From an uncultured Bacilli bacterium (GTDB taxonomy: Bacteria > Bacillota_I > Bacilli_A > RF39 > UBA660): 64,000 bases of DNA. Below are positions 63,109 to 64,000 of this stretch, piece after piece. Below the pieces are notes generated by a model. That model worked only from the letters and a program-made list of their open reading frames with translations. It did no database searches and was not told the DNA's origin. Location: NCBI GenBank assembly GCA_934090795.1, contig CAKOJQ010000003.1:1-64000 (forward strand), read 5' to 3'. The position numbers were made by a program, and so were the translations under genes. Position 1 is the stretch's first letter, and every line of letters starts with the position of its first letter.

Positions 63109-63774
63109 TTATCTCTTTACCAATCTTTTTCCTTTATTTTTATTATACATATATTCATCTATTGAAACTTGATGTTTTATATCTTTAACATCATCAACCA
63201 ATTGCAACTTATTAAATAAACGCATAAACATAACATTAAAAGGAGCATAATAACTACCAGAATTACAAAATTTAATTGTTACTCTTCCCAAATTAGTACT
63301 TCCATTTAAAACTCCCGATAATATAGATTTAGGTATAAATTCAAGTTCAAATTCATCATCTATTTTTCTTATCTTTAAAATATTAGCATCATCGTGATTA
63401 AGTTCATCACTGCACCATGTAATAGTCTTATTTTCTTCATCATATAATTCAAAATAATGATAAAAATCATATTTGAGAGCTTTCTCACGATATCTTTTAT
63501 TATATTTTTCAACCTCATAATTATTATTAAAAACATTATCCAAAGTACAAACATTTACATTTTCTATATCCGCAAATAAATCTTGAAATGCTGAATATAC
63601 TGCCCCATTTTCTTTAGTAATAGTAAAAAACATATTTTTAATTAATTTACTATCATCCATTATTGTCCAGTACAAATCACCATTTCCGTAAGTAGACATA
63701 TTAACTCTAACATTTCCATCAATTAATGTAATATCTTTAAAACCATTATTAATTCCACTAGTAACAATTTCCAT
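63109..63774 (-). CDS. Hypothetical protein
   Basis: 221 residues from the ATG at 63774 (GGAGG upstream; a longer frame adds 7). Beta-rich with aromatic residues (GNGDLYWTIMDD, FYHYFELYDEENKT) and a basic C-terminus (KNKGKRLVKR). No recognised domain. It stands between the duplicated intergenic segment and the second helicase tail. Confidence 0.6.
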   Translation of the reverse strand: MEIVTSGINNGFKDITLIDGNVRVNMSTYGNGDLYWTIMDDSKLIKNMFFTITKENGAVYSAFQDLFADIENVNVCTLDNVFNNNYEVEKYNKRYREKALKYDFYHYFELYDEENKTITWCSDELNHDDANILKIRKIDDEFELEFIPKSILSGVLNGSTNLGRVTIKFCNSGSYYAPFNVMFMRLFNKLQLVDDVKDIKHQVSIDEYMYNKNKGKRLVKR

Positions 63775-63834
63775 TTTAAACCTCCAAACATACAATATAC
63801 TATATTAAAAATAATATTAATGCAATTTAGAATT

Positions 63835-64000
63835 TTAAAAAATTTTTAATTTTGGCTTATCTTTTAATTCAAATCTATCAACTAATTCTTCAATAGATAT
63901 ACCAAATTTTCTTTCAAATTCATCATTGCTCATATAAAATAAAATATTTAACTTTCCATTTTTATCTAATAAAGGTAAACCAAACTTAATTGTTAGCTTT
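63835..64000 (-). CDS. C-terminus of a second HA-helicase-like protein (truncated by window)
   Basis: Fifty-four codons and a stop are visible. The text FGLPLLDKNGKLNILFYMSN and FERKFGISIEELVDRF parallels LGINLIDENGKLNQIFYMNN and FKDKFGYSVEELINKY at the end of the helicase at 59333-61804. It is therefore a paralogue's tail; the rest is outside the window. Confidence 0.75.
   Translation of the reverse strand, partial: KLTIKFGLPLLDKNGKLNILFYMSNDEFERKFGISIEELVDRFELKDKPKLKIF

Noticed and set aside
1..64000. Mycoplasma-type code with TGA as Trp
   Set aside because: Trp is written TGG throughout and several well-defined genes end with TGA, for example the peptide exporter and the GDPD-like gene.
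1..64000. tRNA, rRNA or tmRNA genes
   Set aside because: Every intergenic region was inspected and none shows cloverleaf-like GC-richer sequence.

Overview
The window comes from a very AT-rich, low-GC Gram-positive bacterium, probably a gut lineage of Bacilli close to the Mycoplasmatota. Gene content and order resemble Bacillus: trmR-trhP-trhP-greA, nusB-xseA-xseB, recU-ponA facing nth-dnaD, ylbD-ylbE, and nfo beside a DUF2624-like gene. Trp is encoded by TGG and genes end in TGA (for example the peptide exporter), so the standard bacterial code applies. No rRNA or tRNA gene and no CRISPR array was found. Most genes lie on the minus strand.

Layout. 1-6.4 kb: a Gram-positive Tad (type IVc pilus/secretion) operon (TadE-like x2, CpaE/TadZ, CpaF/TadA, TadB, TadC) behind a large prepilin-signal surface protein. 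6.4-14.2 kb: a membrane glycosyltransferase, small unknown genes, and a translation/ribosome run (trmD, rimM, TrmH-family, der) with a degenerate phosphodiesterase. 14.2-15.0 kb: two tandem type I toxin-antitoxin modules. 15.0-18.1 kb: greA and the tRNA wobble-uridine (ho5U/mo5U) cluster. 18.2-22.5 kb: accessory region with a paralogous membrane/coiled-coil pair, an Imm26-like protein, a broken Fic gene, a metallophosphoesterase, a zinc-finger-like protein, and a candidate structured RNA upstream. 23-29.6 kb: an S41 protease homologue, ppdK, a Xer recombinase and a surface protein. 29.7-31.3 kb: a decayed surface-protein gene. 31.3-38.1 kb: DUF2752/DUF4234 membrane proteins, xseBA, nusB, a class B PBP and nfo. 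38.2-45.1 kb: a pilin, an M29 aminopeptidase, ylbDE, parC and a Cys-rich surface protein. 45.2-53.6 kb: an intracellular LRR protein, engB, recU, ponA, nth, dnaD and cca. 53.7-58.1 kb: a peptidase-containing ABC exporter with two double-glycine precursor peptides, divergent from spoIIIAH-, gerE- and gerM-like sporulation genes. 58.1-64 kb: an SDR enzyme and a duplicated accessory region with a helicase carrying four HA repeats and the tail of a second copy at the window edge.

The strongest candidates for something undescribed are: (i) the exporter plus two peptides that both carry a 12-residue GG leader, a GxxxG motif and a C-terminal Cys, with no recognisable immunity gene, next to sporulation genes and a 19-residue amphipathic peptide; (ii) the tandem par-like type I toxin-antitoxin pair; (iii) a multi-stem RNA with its own consensus promoter and intrinsic terminator; (iv) the coupled 86-aa/helicase-HA module, which is partly duplicated.
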